Assembly: GCA_024362935.1 (NCBI GenBank)
Contig: JANCRA010000004.1
Coordinates: 18,608,621-18,672,620 of the forward strand
From: Setophaga petechia
Taxonomy: Eukaryota > Chordata > Aves > Passeriformes > Parulidae
Direction: 5' to 3'
DNA: 64,000 nt
The position numbers were made by a program, and so were the translations under genes. The notes beneath the pieces were generated by a model that ran no database searches, was not told where the DNA came from, and saw only the letters and a list, made by a program, of their open reading frames with translations. How positions within the stretch are numbered: the stretch's first letter is position 1; every line of letters starts with the position of its first letter. This document shows positions 1 to 13,200 of this stretch, one piece after another.

Positions 1-3000
1 TCCAAGAAGAAATAAATAATGCCAAAGAGGCAAGGAGAAATAACTGAGGTTTGTTCATTCCCTCCATTCAAAAATTAGCCAAAAATTAATTCTTGTTCCT
101 TACTTGAAATGATCCTAAAATGATCCTATTTTCTAAAGCTGTGTCATTTCCATTAATAAATCAAATATGATTACATTATATTTTTAACTGTATCATGTGT
201 ACCACTAATGTGTTCTTCTTTATCCTAGGTTTTTACCATTCTTCTACTTCTCAGAAGAAACTCCTTGTTCCCACTATATAAAAAACCAACAGCTTTTCCC
301 CTCACTTGCCTATTTGATGAAGAAATGAGACAAGGAGAACATATTCCTCTACTTAAATCCAAAGAGGACCTCAAGAGCTGGTAGCAAAAGCCGCAGAGGG
401 TCTAGCACTGTTCCTGAGCTGGAAATGTTCAAAGCACTCACCACCGTCAAATAGATTTTTCTGCCAAAATCGGATGTGACTGTAAGCTAATATGCAAACT
501 GAATCTCTGCAAGGGCTTATAACTTGGCCACATCCAAGTCTTTTTTCAGAAGAACAGCAAAAGGAATACCCTGACACCACAATGACCTCCATGCCAAATT
601 TCAAGACTTTGCTCAACAGCAGGAAGAAGGTAAAGCTTGTCAACAAAACAGCTGTAAGATACATTTATTACAATCAAATATATTTTTTGTTTATGTCATT
701 TTTAGGAATGTCTAGCCCAGTTTTGCTGAAACTTTACAATAAAGTTCAGCCCCAGGAACATTCTGCATGGCAAAGTCAAAGTTCAAAGTGAAGCTTAACT
801 GATTTATAAACAAAGGGAAGCACCCTTGTAATGGGAAGATCCTGGCCACCTCAACACTAAATAGGGATACCAAGCCCATTAAGAATAAAAAGAAATAATG
901 AACTTTAAAAAAAAAAAAAAACTAATCAATTGCAGACATTTTAGAATTGTAATAAAATGAACATAGGAAAAGTCTGTATTTAGGAGCTGAAAATATCTTT
1001 CCAGATTGCTGCCAGACAGAAAACGAATGCTGGCCAAGTTTGACATAGAATTTGGATCTTCATGGGGTATAGTGATAGCATTTCACCCCATCAGGGATTT
1101 GTCTTTGAAAACATTCTGGATTAAAAAATTCTGGGCCCAAAAGGTGTTGACCAGTCTCCTATTCTATCCAGCTGCTTTAAGCAGAAGTCGAAGTCACCCG
1201 TCTTAGCCCATAAGACACTGCATATTCAATGTTTTTAAGGAACTTTTGGGGTTCAGAACAGTGCCTAGCTGAAAAATGGTTGCATCTCTCTACCTACCTT
1301 CTTCATAGCAATATGGAAAGGACAAGGTCGATTTTTAAGATTTCCATGATGAATGGAGGCTTTGCTTCTCAGCTTAGATGCACTGTAAAAAGCCCTTCAT
1401 TAGAGAAATCCATAATGTCCTCTGCCCCTTTAGAAGGCAGGCTCCTTTGTGACTCTTTCCACTGCTGTGATTAGGAAATCACCTTTCTTTCTCCAATAAA
1501 ATCTACCTAGTGTCATGCCAAGCAAGACGACCACACAGAAATCTTGTTTTCATAAGCTCATCATGTCTTCAGAAACAGGGAGCAGACTTGACTCTTCCAT
1601 AAGTGATTTACCTAAGTAAATGTGCTTTTGAAAACTCTGGTAAAGAGACAACTACGTGGTATAACCTGATATAAAATAGGTGTAAGGGAACAATGTACAG
1701 TAAAAACTTGCTAAATCACAGAAGCCAGTAATACACATATACAAAAGAGAAGATCTCTCTTTAGCAAATATAAAATAAAGAATTCATACACTGAAGTCCT
1801 AGATCATAAATACATAGATTCATATCAAACTGTCAAAGTACTGCCTCTGTCAGGGGATTTGTCTGACTTCAAGGGAATTGTAGCCTCTTTCAGAGATTCT
1901 GCTCCTTGGAAACAGTGAAGACCTCAGATATTCTAGCTCCACTAAGTACTTTGCATACTAGGATTCTGGATAAATATGTGTCTCTGGATTCTTGTACTTT
2001 ATGAAGCAGTTCATCTTGGCATGGGATAACACAAAGTTTTTGCTCCTCTTCCAGCTTTATGTACGGTAAAACACATGATTCAGTTTCACCTCTAGTTATG
2101 TTTCTTAGGCTAGAATGGCTGCTGGAATAGCATTTTGGGAAAGGACTGAGGCTAAGCATTTTGAAATGCCTAGATATTCGTTATTTGCCAACTCACAAAT
2201 TTTAAGTTAATGAAGTTAAATCTCAGTACCCATGCATTATTATAAGGAGAAATAAAGTAATTTAAAGCTTTTACAGTGAATATATAGGTCATAACCCGAA
2301 ATCTTTCTGTATGGCTGGTAATGACACTGACAAAATTTAACTGTTCACTCCTTTGAAATAAAACTGATACATGATACTTATGAAAGTACAATACTTTGTG
2401 GCCATCAAAACCTGCCAGTGTTTCTGTTATTATATTCTGTTCTTTTGCAGAAACTAATGCAGTTGATTACATATCATCTTTTCTTCACTAAAAAAAATTA
2501 AGTCATAGAACAAAGTACTCACTTTTTTGAACTTACTGACTTACTAACCTAGGGAAATGCTACAGAACAAAAGATGACTACAACACAAACATTTCTGCAG
2601 CTGAATTGAGCACAGACTACAGTTTTACTGAAAAATCTCACAGCATCTAGCCAGCATTATTCAACTGGTAGAAGCTTTTGTTTTACATCTGGCCCTTGCC
2701 TCATAAGAAGATATTTCACAAAATGTTGGGCTAAAAGTCTTACAAGATCAAGACAATACTTTCTTTCTCCAACTGAAGCATAAATAGTTTAAAAATTGAC
2801 TGACTTGCTGTATTTCAGCATTTCTTATCCCAGATGGAACCAGAAACTAGAGAGTAATTCCAGAAAAAAAAGTAAGTGAGAATCTTGTTTACTCTTCTAC
2901 ATCCTTGAAAATACATTTGATTCAAGATTGGCTTTAACTAGCTGTTAGACAGTAGCTCAAGCAGCTCAAACATTCATAAAGAATTTTTCTTCTTGAAGCT

Positions 3001-3331
3001 CATATGTTAGAGCAGTACCTAGTATAAGTAACTATTTCTGCCAAAATTACAACAGTCATTTGCCAAAGACTTTCCTGTTTACATATAAGTGATTTACACT
3101 TGTTGCCACATTCATCTTATTGTCTATTATATATTATCCATTACTCTTCAAAGTCACTGTAACTCATATTTGTGTGATTATTATTCTTTGCTCTATAGAG
3201 TTGTCTATTTTTCGACAACTCTGAACTAAACAGTAGTGACTGCAATGTCAGTGATTTTTGCCTATAGCATTTCATCGTTCCCCTTGTATCTGCAATTTTT
3301 GTCTCAGAAGAAACTTTAGGCCTTGTGTGTA

Positions 3332-3390
3332 CTTTTCCTACAGTAAGTGTCAGAAAACTTACTCTTTTCTGACACTTACTATAGGAAAAA
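3332..3390. repeat. Near-perfect hairpin, 26-bp arms with a 7-nt loop
   Basis: The left arm (3332-3357, containing CAGTAAGTGTCAGAAAA) and right arm (from 3365, containing TTTTCTGACACTTACT) are reverse complements with one mismatch and a one-base length difference near the outer end; 7 nt lie between. Too short-looped and unflanked for a typical pre-miRNA and without transposon ends. A local template-switch mutation is the simplest origin. Confidence 0.8.
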
Positions 3391-5869
3391 GATATTAACA
3401 TCAGAGAAGAGTCTCCATTGATTACCAACTCCATATGCTATTATTTTCATTGTTAACATCTATTACTGGGATGATTACAGCCATCTTGAATAAACAGAAT
3501 AACATTTAATGAAACAAAGTTGAACTTCTACATGTGAAGAGACTGTTTATTTCACATTCACTTTAACCTCTTTTGGGTTTTTTTCCCTTTCAAGAGTGCT
3601 GAGAGATTAGATGGGTGCTCTAGGGACTGTTAAATTTACTTTAATGTATCTTAAACATCTTTTAACTATTTTTTATCTGTGAACTTGACATATGTTGCAT
3701 CTGGGAAATTGAAAAACCTTCAGGAAAACAAGGATCCATTCTGCAAATACACAGTTAAATGTTCAGTGTTTTAGGAAGAGTAAACCAAAGCAAGAAACTA
3801 ATGTCTTCCTTTTTTTCAATGTTCATTTGGTTCCTTTTCAGACAAAATTATCACCAACTTTAATATAGGCAATATGATTAAAGGGTCAGAAGGATATTGT
3901 ATGAGGCCCTTAGCAGCAAAGTTTTCAGTATATATCCTTTGCATGCTGATGTTCTTTGTGTCCTAGCAGATCTGTGAACGCTTTTTTTCCCCTATTGCTA
4001 GATGTATGATTTTGAGGGTGGTTGGTGTTTTCTGCTTTTTTTTTAAGAAGACAAATCTTAATCCTATCCATGCAGTTGAATTAGATATAAAATGGTGCCA
4101 TTTTGGAGAAGAGTTAAGGACCAGCATCTTAATGTTTACTGGTCAATCAAGGGAGAAAAACTAGGAATGAAATGGAATTAATACCTGAAGGTAAGGAATA
4201 ATATATGGAGAGTCCTACAATATCAGCTTCCTGGTGCTGCATGAAAAGGTAGAAAAACCAAGATTCCCAGGTCAGTCTGGCCACCATATGAAGATGTATA
4301 GAGCTGTGCTTTGCTGTTCTCCCCTAAAGCAATTTAATTGCTCGTGTTTTGAAATGTTGCTGCATTATGTTCTCTTCTTTTTAAATTGTATTATTCCAGA
4401 CCCTAGATATAGAAATCCTAAAAGCATAAGGTCAGCAGGTCAGAAAGAGCCCATGGATTTGCTGAACGACCACCATGAAAAAAACTACTGTTAAAATTAA
4501 GGAAAAAAATCTTAGACCTATGCATCAAGGAGTTTCATTCATTCATGAGAGAAAAAGTTAATCTTTGATTTTCGGCTACCATATTGCTGTCTTGTGAAGC
4601 AAGTAAATGTACTGTGTTCAGACTGAAAAATCAAATCTGAGCTAGTAAAAAGAACATTGTTGTAAATAAAACCTTAGTTTGAGCTTTTATGACTCTTACA
4701 ATCCTTACTGAAGAAGATTAACAAAGTTTACAAGTCAAACATACCAAATAGTTAACTGTGCACATTTGTATAGAATATACAAATGTCCTTTAAGCTCTCT
4801 GTCCTTTTAAAAACAATATTAACTAGATTTTAAACAGCAATGAAAGATCAAATGTCTTGTACATCTTGCCATGTACCAGTAAATTTCCATGGTCAAAGAG
4901 ACTGTAGGAACAATTTCCCTCTAAGTACCATATCAGTCTGCAAAAGACTTAGCAAACTATCAGTGCAGATAACAAATAAAACATAAAGGCATATTACTCA
5001 GAACTTCATCTTTTTCCAAGTGCAGTCACCTGGATCTTGTGATATTTTTATGCTGTATTTAGTATAACAAGCATCTATTTCTTTTAAGTCAGTTACACTA
5101 CACAAACATACCATCTATTGATTTCTGCCAACAAAGGGATTTTCTTTCTCCACGGAACTACAATCTATGCATATACAGTTTTGAAAGATACGATGGAAGC
5201 TCCAAGTGTTTTAATAGCCCATTATCAAAAATTATCCCCTGGCAATAAAAGCCCAGACCACTGGCTTGAGATCAAGTCAATGAAAAATGGGATTATACAA
5301 TTTTATCAAGAGAGGGAGAGGGACAGAGAAATGTGTTTTAAAAAAGCCTAGGATCACAGAGGGGGGAAAAACCCAGAGAGGGTAAAAGAGAGATCAGCTC
5401 CATTTTCAACCCAATCTATTTGTCTCTCACATACAAATCCTCTGGATTTTGTAACTGGTTTTGGTTTGGTTTTGTTTTTTTTTTTCTTTTAAAAGAATAA
5501 AAATGAACTAATGTTTTATATTTGGGTTTTTTTTTTTTATAAAGAAGGAAAAAATCTCACTAGAAAAAAAAACAAAACAAGAGGTGACAGGAAACAAAAC
5601 AGCATTTTGTCTTAAATTTGCACAACCTAATTTATAGTAATAAAGCAGAACCTAAGAGTTCTGGTAAATGTCAGTGCAGTCATGTTCATTACATATGTTG
5701 ATAGGTATGAAGCAAAGTCTCTGTAGGCCCTTCAAAAATTGCACACAGCCGATTTAATGCAAACCAGAAGTCACTGACTGCTGGATGAACATTCAGTTTC
5801 ATTCCCACATGGATATTAAGACAAAGCAGAGGGAGGGGGCTTCCTCCACATTTATTTACAGTTAAAGGG

Positions 5870-6300
5870 TGGGTCTTGAGGAATGAACATGAGGCCAGTG
5901 AAGAATGGATTTGGTTTATGGGAAGACACCTCCCAGCCTCCCATTCTGCAGCCGCCGCAGCGAAAGCTCCTGGGTTGTGTGTAACCTCCTCCCTCCCCCA
6001 TCTCGCATCTGCCTTGCCCAATCTCGTCTGGGCCCGCTCCAATAACAACATCTGCTTGGCAGCTTTTCAAACCCATGGATAGTTATCTAACTGAGGCTTT
6101 TGTGCTGCACTGTTTATTCTATGTGAAGAAATGCCTCCTTAGTTGAAAGAGTACTTTAGAAAAGCTGTGCAGCTATTAGCAAGTGAAGCACAAGGCTAAT
6201 AACCCCCACCTGCTCATCAAATTAATTATGACATCTGAGTCATTATAACTCAGAAAGAACACATGACTGCAGACTTGTCACACGTAGAAATAAAAACACT
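5870..6300. promoter_or_regulatory. Enhancer-like block in intron 2
   Basis: A complex, non-repetitive block with closely packed factor-type sites: a palindromic GATA site GATAGTTATC (about 6078-6087), an E-box CACCTG (6207-6212), a homeodomain core ATTAATTA (6221-6228), and TGAGTCA, an AP-1 site, within the inverted repeat CTGAGT-N7-ACTCAG (6235-6253). Its GC-rich start (5,930-6,045) contrasts with the surroundings. NFIB introns are known to hold deeply conserved developmental enhancers; this block is my best candidate by eye, without an alignment. Confidence 0.35.
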
Positions 6301-6324
6301 CCACATTAGAGGAGGGAAATATAT

Positions 6325-6347
6325 GGGGTGGGTGTAGGGGGGTGGGG
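6325..6347 (+). other. G-quadruplex motif
   Basis: Four G runs, GGGG-T-GGG-TGTA-GGGGGG-T-GGGG, with loops of 1-4 nt: a strong quadruplex pattern on the strand that is the template for NFIB transcription. Confidence 0.6.
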
Positions 6348-9300
6348 AGAGACAGTCCAGGAAGAAAAGAAATCTAACCTTCCCCAATTCAGTTATTAAA
6401 AATGTGCCTTACTAACTGCCCAAAGGCAAAAACTGAAGGAGAGAGGATAGGAGTGGCTAGAACTTTCCTGCAAAACACATTTCTACCCCTCTGTGTGGGC
6501 TCTATCAAAAAAAGAAGAAAAACATATTAACAGATTGATCTTCACAGAATGATTGTAAATCTGCATGTTTTGTGAAAAATCTTGTTTCCATAAGATTTCA
6601 CAGTAACCTGGTAATTCTTATCTCTTCTTTCCCTCCCCTGTTCAGTTATTCCAAATGTAACAGACATATCTTCATCTTAAGTAAAGATATGTTCAGACTT
6701 AATGAAGACTAGAGTAAGGAAAATTCTGTGGGGGAAAAAAACTCTAGTACATCAGCAAAATTTTAACTATTTATAAAATAGCAAAAGAAATAAAATACTC
6801 AATAAGTAAAATATCTGCAAGGCAGATTTCTCTTAGTTCAGACTGCAAAGGATAAAACATTGCCACACTTTGTAGGCACGTTGCCTACTAATTTGATTAC
6901 TGAAGCTACTTTGCCACAATTCACGCAGATAATAAGTTCATTTCTTTCAAACACAGGTATGAACTCAACTAAAACATTTAAACCATACATTGGTTGCTAC
7001 ACTTCTAAATGTCTCCAGCATTCAGATAAAAGATATGCATTTCCTGTACTTTGTAACACTTCTCTGGAAATCATAACAATTTTTCACTGTGAAACACAGT
7101 CCTGCATCTCACCCTGTACTTCAGTCTCAAAAGTGGTTTTTAAATGCAAACTGTAACTGATGGCTAATTAATTTTAAATAATTCTCAGACTCTTATCAAA
7201 ATCAGAGATAGATAAAACAAATCATTAATCAGTTCATATACAATGTGTTTTAGTTCAGTGAATAAAAATAAATTGGGCAGTAAATACATTATTGTTGCAA
7301 AAGTCTTTTGTCTTTCGTTAGTTCCAACTGATTCACTGTCAATAGTACTTCCTCCAAAACAGAACACAGAGCTGCTGAGTAACATCTCTGTTAAAAAGAG
7401 CACACCTCCAAGAAATGTTTCTATCACAGGCAAGGTTTTTTTTATCAGTTACAGAAATAAAAACCATTTTCTAAGTCAGTCACAAAACACAGCCTGAAAA
7501 GTAGGTAGGAAATTACTTGTTACACATCATCTTCATCTACACCATTGCTCCCATTAGTGCATATTTTTCACTGTGTTAATAGCAAATACCACCCGTTGCA
7601 AGTAAAGACCTCCAGCGCTATTTCTGGTGAAAAAATGTTGTAGAATTAGCTTTCAGACAAGACGATACTGGTTGTCTGGCTTCTTCATACTTTTCAAGTA
7701 ATATGTATGCAAATTACTGGGAAAACCATTTTAACTATTCATTTTTGAGTCAAAATGAGTCAAAAACTCATTTTAACTATTCATTTTTATTTGGTTATAC
7801 TTCAATTATTTTTGCTACTTGAAGGAAAATTTTGGTTGATTTATACAAGTTTTTAATTTAGCCCAAAGTTGAGAGGTATAAAAAGAAAGTAAATACTAAA
7901 GAGAAGCCCCAGCTTTGCTTTTGCCAAATAAGAGCACTACGTATCCTAGAAAATGAATTACTATCACTTGAATGTGTCAATGCCATGGAATCAGAGTAAA
8001 GAAAAAAAAGGAAATATATTAATCACATAGACAAGCTGTTCTGCACCTATTTTTATGCCTGCTAGGATAAGCTTCACATTCTGTCTTCTCAAAAGCTCCA
8101 CTTTTGGAGAAATTTCCTTTAAAGGGGACTTGATATGTTGGTATTGAAACCTATGGCTTCCTCCACAGTTTGATTAAGTCGGTAGGCAGAAAAATTACCC
8201 TGCTCCTCCCTGCTACGCTCATACTCCCTGACACTGAGCTGTTTGCAGTGCCCTTCGCACAATCTGTTCCTGCCCTGCCTGATCCATAGGTACATATTGC
8301 TCCTTCACATCACAGAAAGCACCAGGAAAACAGTGAAGAAATAAAGCAAGGAAGAACATGGTGCATTCAGGATTCTCACTGACTTTAGTTAAATTGATTA
8401 TTTGATAAAAAGGATATACAGCTTTTATTCACTGATAAAAGCGCGGGTAATTCAATTTGCAGGAATGCACTACTTCTGTTCTTACTGTAAGAACACACAA
8501 ATTATATATTGCTCTAGGACATGCTGCCCTGCAGAAGCACTTAAGCATAGCGATAAACCACACTGAATCTGGCCTTGAGCTAATATGTTTAGGGAGTTCT
8601 AACGGGAAAGAAAAGGATTTCTTTTTTCTCAGCTGTAAACTGAATCTACAAGAATGCACACGACCAAAGTTTGAGTAGTACCATCAATTTACCAAATACC
8701 TAGTAAATCTAAATTTCGTCTGAAGGCTCTATTGGTTTTTCCCAAAATATTATCTCAGAATCAGAAATTAAAGTAAGTAGAGATGTAGAATTCATGAGTC
8801 TAAATTTAAATCCAGACAACTGTTTGCAAATGCAATATCCAAGTGGAAAGAGTTTATGCTAAACTGGTCTAAATATTTTACAGCTATTTTTTCATAACTA
8901 GTTCCCACAGTTAAGGAATTCCTTTACCATGATGAATGATAAATATGTATTCCAGAAAAATGCAGCTAGAGCATGAAAGCTTGTGCACCCACACACAGAC
9001 ACATGTACTGCATACACATTATGTATGCTAAAGTGCATGAAGGGAACATTATGGAAAAAGTGTGATCTGTGATAACCACATACAAAAAACAATTCTACAC
9101 AGAATTTTCTGACAGGCTGCTAGATTTAACAACATTGTCATTGAACTCTTAAAAATGCCAAAGGACACAGCAGTTAGGGGTGCATATTTCTCCAAATTCT
9201 GCAGTTCCTAGATCTTTACAAAGCATATTGCTTCTCATATCCACATAATCTCTGCTCACATCTCCACCCCTGCTTCCTTCCCAATGGTACGTGGTCTTGA

Positions 9301-12103
9301 AAATACAAATGTTCAAGTTTCCTGGAGCTGAGTGAAAGAGGAAAAGTCACACTCCCCAGGGGCAAAACTAAAGGTTCTCGGCGCCCCTGAAGTTGTTAAC
9401 TACAATACAACATAATGTGTCACTTCACCATAATTAGTAAGAGGGAAACAGCCTTTTTTTCACCTCCAATGGCATTAACGAGATAAGACAAGGAATTTCA
9501 GATCATATCTGAAGGCACAAAAGTGTCTGATCAAGAAAGTGCTTATATGGACAAGGAGTGACATTTTGTGGAACAAGCAGGAAACAAAAACAAAACACAC
9601 CAAAAAAAAATCACAGCACCACAAATCTGCTCAAAACTAAGAAAAGACTCCTCAAATTACTTTTTTAAGTGTGTTCTCCAATATTTCTCCTAATTTTATA
9701 AATACTCTTTTCCTCCTTCATGCAGATATATATTTTCTGAGCATGCTACTTTGGGTATGCAAAATGTTTTGCTCTGAAAGGCTCAATTCTCCAGCCTTTT
9801 GTAACTAACATAAATTACTTTATTTTGTTTGTCCATCCATCTTTAACTCCTGCACTGTAAGTAACTTTCAAAATGAAGAATCAGAGATGGTACTGCAAAC
9901 TTTTACTTTTCTGCAGCTATTCATCCTGGCATCTGTATTTACATATTCCAATATTTTAAGGCTTCTACAACAGTTTTGATTTTAGAAGAAAGGGCAGGAT
10001 GTACTATGTGCTACACTTGTTCAGGTTTAGGCATGGAGGAGGGGTGTAAAACACAAGTAAAAGTAGCACATAAAACTGGCCTGCTAATGGCTCAAATCCC
10101 CCAACTACAGAGCAAATCGCATATAAACAGGGACAGTGGTTTCCTCTCATGGATCTATCAATGTGCCTTAATGATTTTCTAGAGTAACCACATCAAAGAG
10201 AGCAACAATTGCTCAGTAAACCATGCCTATTCATTCTCGGGTTTCTCTGCTGAGATCACCAACCGTTTCAATGATGCTTTTCTATAAAACAGTCACCAGT
10301 TCACCAGAAACAAGACTAAATCCTCAGTCTTTTATCCAAGTGAGACCACATTCTTCAGCAGGCATTTCTGACAACACTTTTATTCCTGACTTTTAGTGGT
10401 TAATCACAGTAGCAGCTCCAAGTCTCTTTGAGTGCAGTTTTTACCATTTTCAGACTGAGATTTGTTCATGTCCAATAATCATCAATTAGTGTGTGCTCCA
10501 GCCACAACAGTGCTTGGAAAGAGCGCTGCAGCAGACAATCCTACCACAGACCTCCTCTGAATGGCAGGACAGCAGACAAGAGGACATCCAGCACTGGGAC
10601 AGACTAAAAAAGGGGAAAAAATTAAGTTTCGGGGTCTTGAGTTTTGAAATTTGTGAATGTTGGGGGGCCAGGTGGGGTGTTCATATTTTCCTATAGTTTT
10701 CCTTTGATGCAGCATCCTTCACTACCGAAGACAAGGAGTCACTGTAGACCTGTTCCACCGCCACTAGATAAATAGTGGCCAAATGTGTTGTCCTGCCTTC
10801 AACTACACTTTCTGTTTCTGTTTTAAATCACGCTCAATTACAGATTATACCAACAGAGTGTATGTTTCTGGCGCTGGCTGCCAAAATTATTTTAAAAAGC
10901 AGTGTAGCTCACTGTGATTAAGCCAAACCAAAACTCTCATCAGTGCCAGATGTGACACTACTGCCAACTGTTAGACTATACCACCCATTGTGGGATCATT
11001 CTTCCTCTCTATCTGTGCAATAAAGTGGCTAGACTTTGTTCTCCCTGAGTGACACATCAGTGCTTTATTCAGAAATGCAAACTCATTTTTGGGCAAAACA
11101 GAAGCCTTTCCCCCCACCCCAGATGACAATGCACTTATGAGATTTCAGACATAATTGAGGACACAAACTAAAGTTATAAAGCAGGACTTATATTTTGACA
11201 ATGATGCTCTTAAAAATGAAGATTTTATTTTTTTATATAAGAACACAACTTCATCTCCTTTGTGGATCCACTGGAGTGCCCAATTTTTCATTTTAATTTT
11301 ATAGACAACAGGGAAAAGTTTTCAGGTTTTTTTCCCATCAGCATAAAATTAATATTGTAAGGATAAAATTTGAAAAACGTGCCCCTGGTCATCAAGCCAA
11401 AACAGAACACTGAATTCTCAAAAATCTGGTCCAGAGATTTTGGATTCTTACATATACTCCTTTTCAGGACTTATTGACAGTTCCAAAACCACAGTCTGTG
11501 AAATGCCACACTCATTTCCTATTTTAGAAACAAGGTAATACAGCAGTCTCCAAGACAGTACAATGCAATATCCACAAAGAATTGCTGATTTTATACTGAT
11601 AAGCACTGCACTGCTTTTTATTCAAATGCTTCGAGGAGTATTATAAATATGATTTTCCCTTACCATGACTGGAGATAAGCAAATGTGTTAAGAGTTTCAG
11701 TCTAAGAGAAAAGCTGAAGCACCTAGAAATGTCCAAATGAGCTTTGCCTTTTAACTGCATTCAGGCAGGAATCAAGGAAAAGCTCACTAATAAAACTGAA
11801 GAACCTGATCTAAATTCCCAGACACTTCAAGTTCCTGGCCATTGATTGACAGTTTACAATCTGAATGATGCATACAAAATGAAAATGGAGATTTGAAATT
11901 TTTGACAAATCTATGTGCAGGTCCAAAAACACATGCTGGAAAACTTTTTTTAAGTCTTTTTTTGTCAAGATCTCATCTTCTATATCATTTTGATAGAAAC
12001 ACTACAGGAAATTAATTTCCTGCTTTAGTGTTAGGGATACATAGGAATATATAAAAATAGCATTCGTTATACTGGATGCATTTTTCTGTTCCTACAACAG
12101 CAG

Positions 12104-12138
12104 AATAACATTAATTGTAATGTTCATTTAATGTTATT
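12104..12138. repeat. AT-rich inverted repeat, perfect 11-bp arms
   Basis: AATAACATTAA at 12104-12114 and its exact reverse complement at 12128-12138, 13 nt apart. No other structure nearby. Confidence 0.65.
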
Positions 12139-13200
12139 TTTCATATATTTTTTCCCACGAACTTTTAATCTCAATTCTACTGATGATGAATTGTTAGTCT
12201 AACGAAAGTAACTACAGGAACTTTTTTTTCTATTAAAAGTTACAAGAAGAATTGCTAGATATGAACTGTACATGATGAATTCTCTCTTCAGCAGCCCATC
12301 CACACCAGTTGCACAGGAAAATATGGTAGCTTCCAACTTGTATTTCATTTAACAGTCTGTCTACACTGGGCAATCATTGCAGCATTGTCCAGAGTTAGCA
12401 ATGCCATCATATTTCTAAACTCTGCCAATGCAATAAATTTTCCTGCACAAAGCCACTCAGCACAAGCTAAGAATGTTCACACCAAGAGCTGGTACAAAGC
12501 TTTCACTGGAGTGCAGAAGAGAGTAGCTGAGTTTGCAGCTGTGCTTATTTAGCTTACTTTTAAAAGGCTTTCCATACAGAGAGAAAAATCTAAACCCATT
12601 TGAAGAATATTTAATATACCACACTACTGTCCTAAAATTTCTCTATTGTTTGGAGGAAGCAAAAGGGTGGAAGAGAAGAATGAAGAATAGTGGCATTTAG
12701 GTTGGAGTCTCCAAACACAACAAGAAAGTACACAAATGAAAAATTTTTTGTCAAAAGTTTTGAAATTAATAAATCAGTCCTGAACTACTAAACCACAGTT
12801 TCCCTCATAGAAGCCAAAAAACTGTTTACCTACACTAACTCAAATTTTCCTCACACCTCCTGATTGAAGCTCATTCCAGACCTCAGCCAAAACAACTGCT
12901 ATCAGGTCTCATCCTTTCTTACAAGCAGAGATGTGTTTAAAAACTGCCTTCAAAACAGTGAGTACAATTGTTATTGAGTATTTTTTTCCATACCAAGTCT
13001 TTAAAAAATGTAATGCAGAATACATCTGTCATGGTTTGCATATCTGATACATGCTTAGCTTAATGCAGTAAGCTTGAAGTAAGTATGAAGGAAGAAGTCT
13101 CACTTCCTTTTTTTTTACCTGTTAAGGAAAGACTTAATGCCCCATGGCATATGCAATGAATGGAGTCCTCTTCCAAGAGGAAACACCTTTCAATGTCAAG

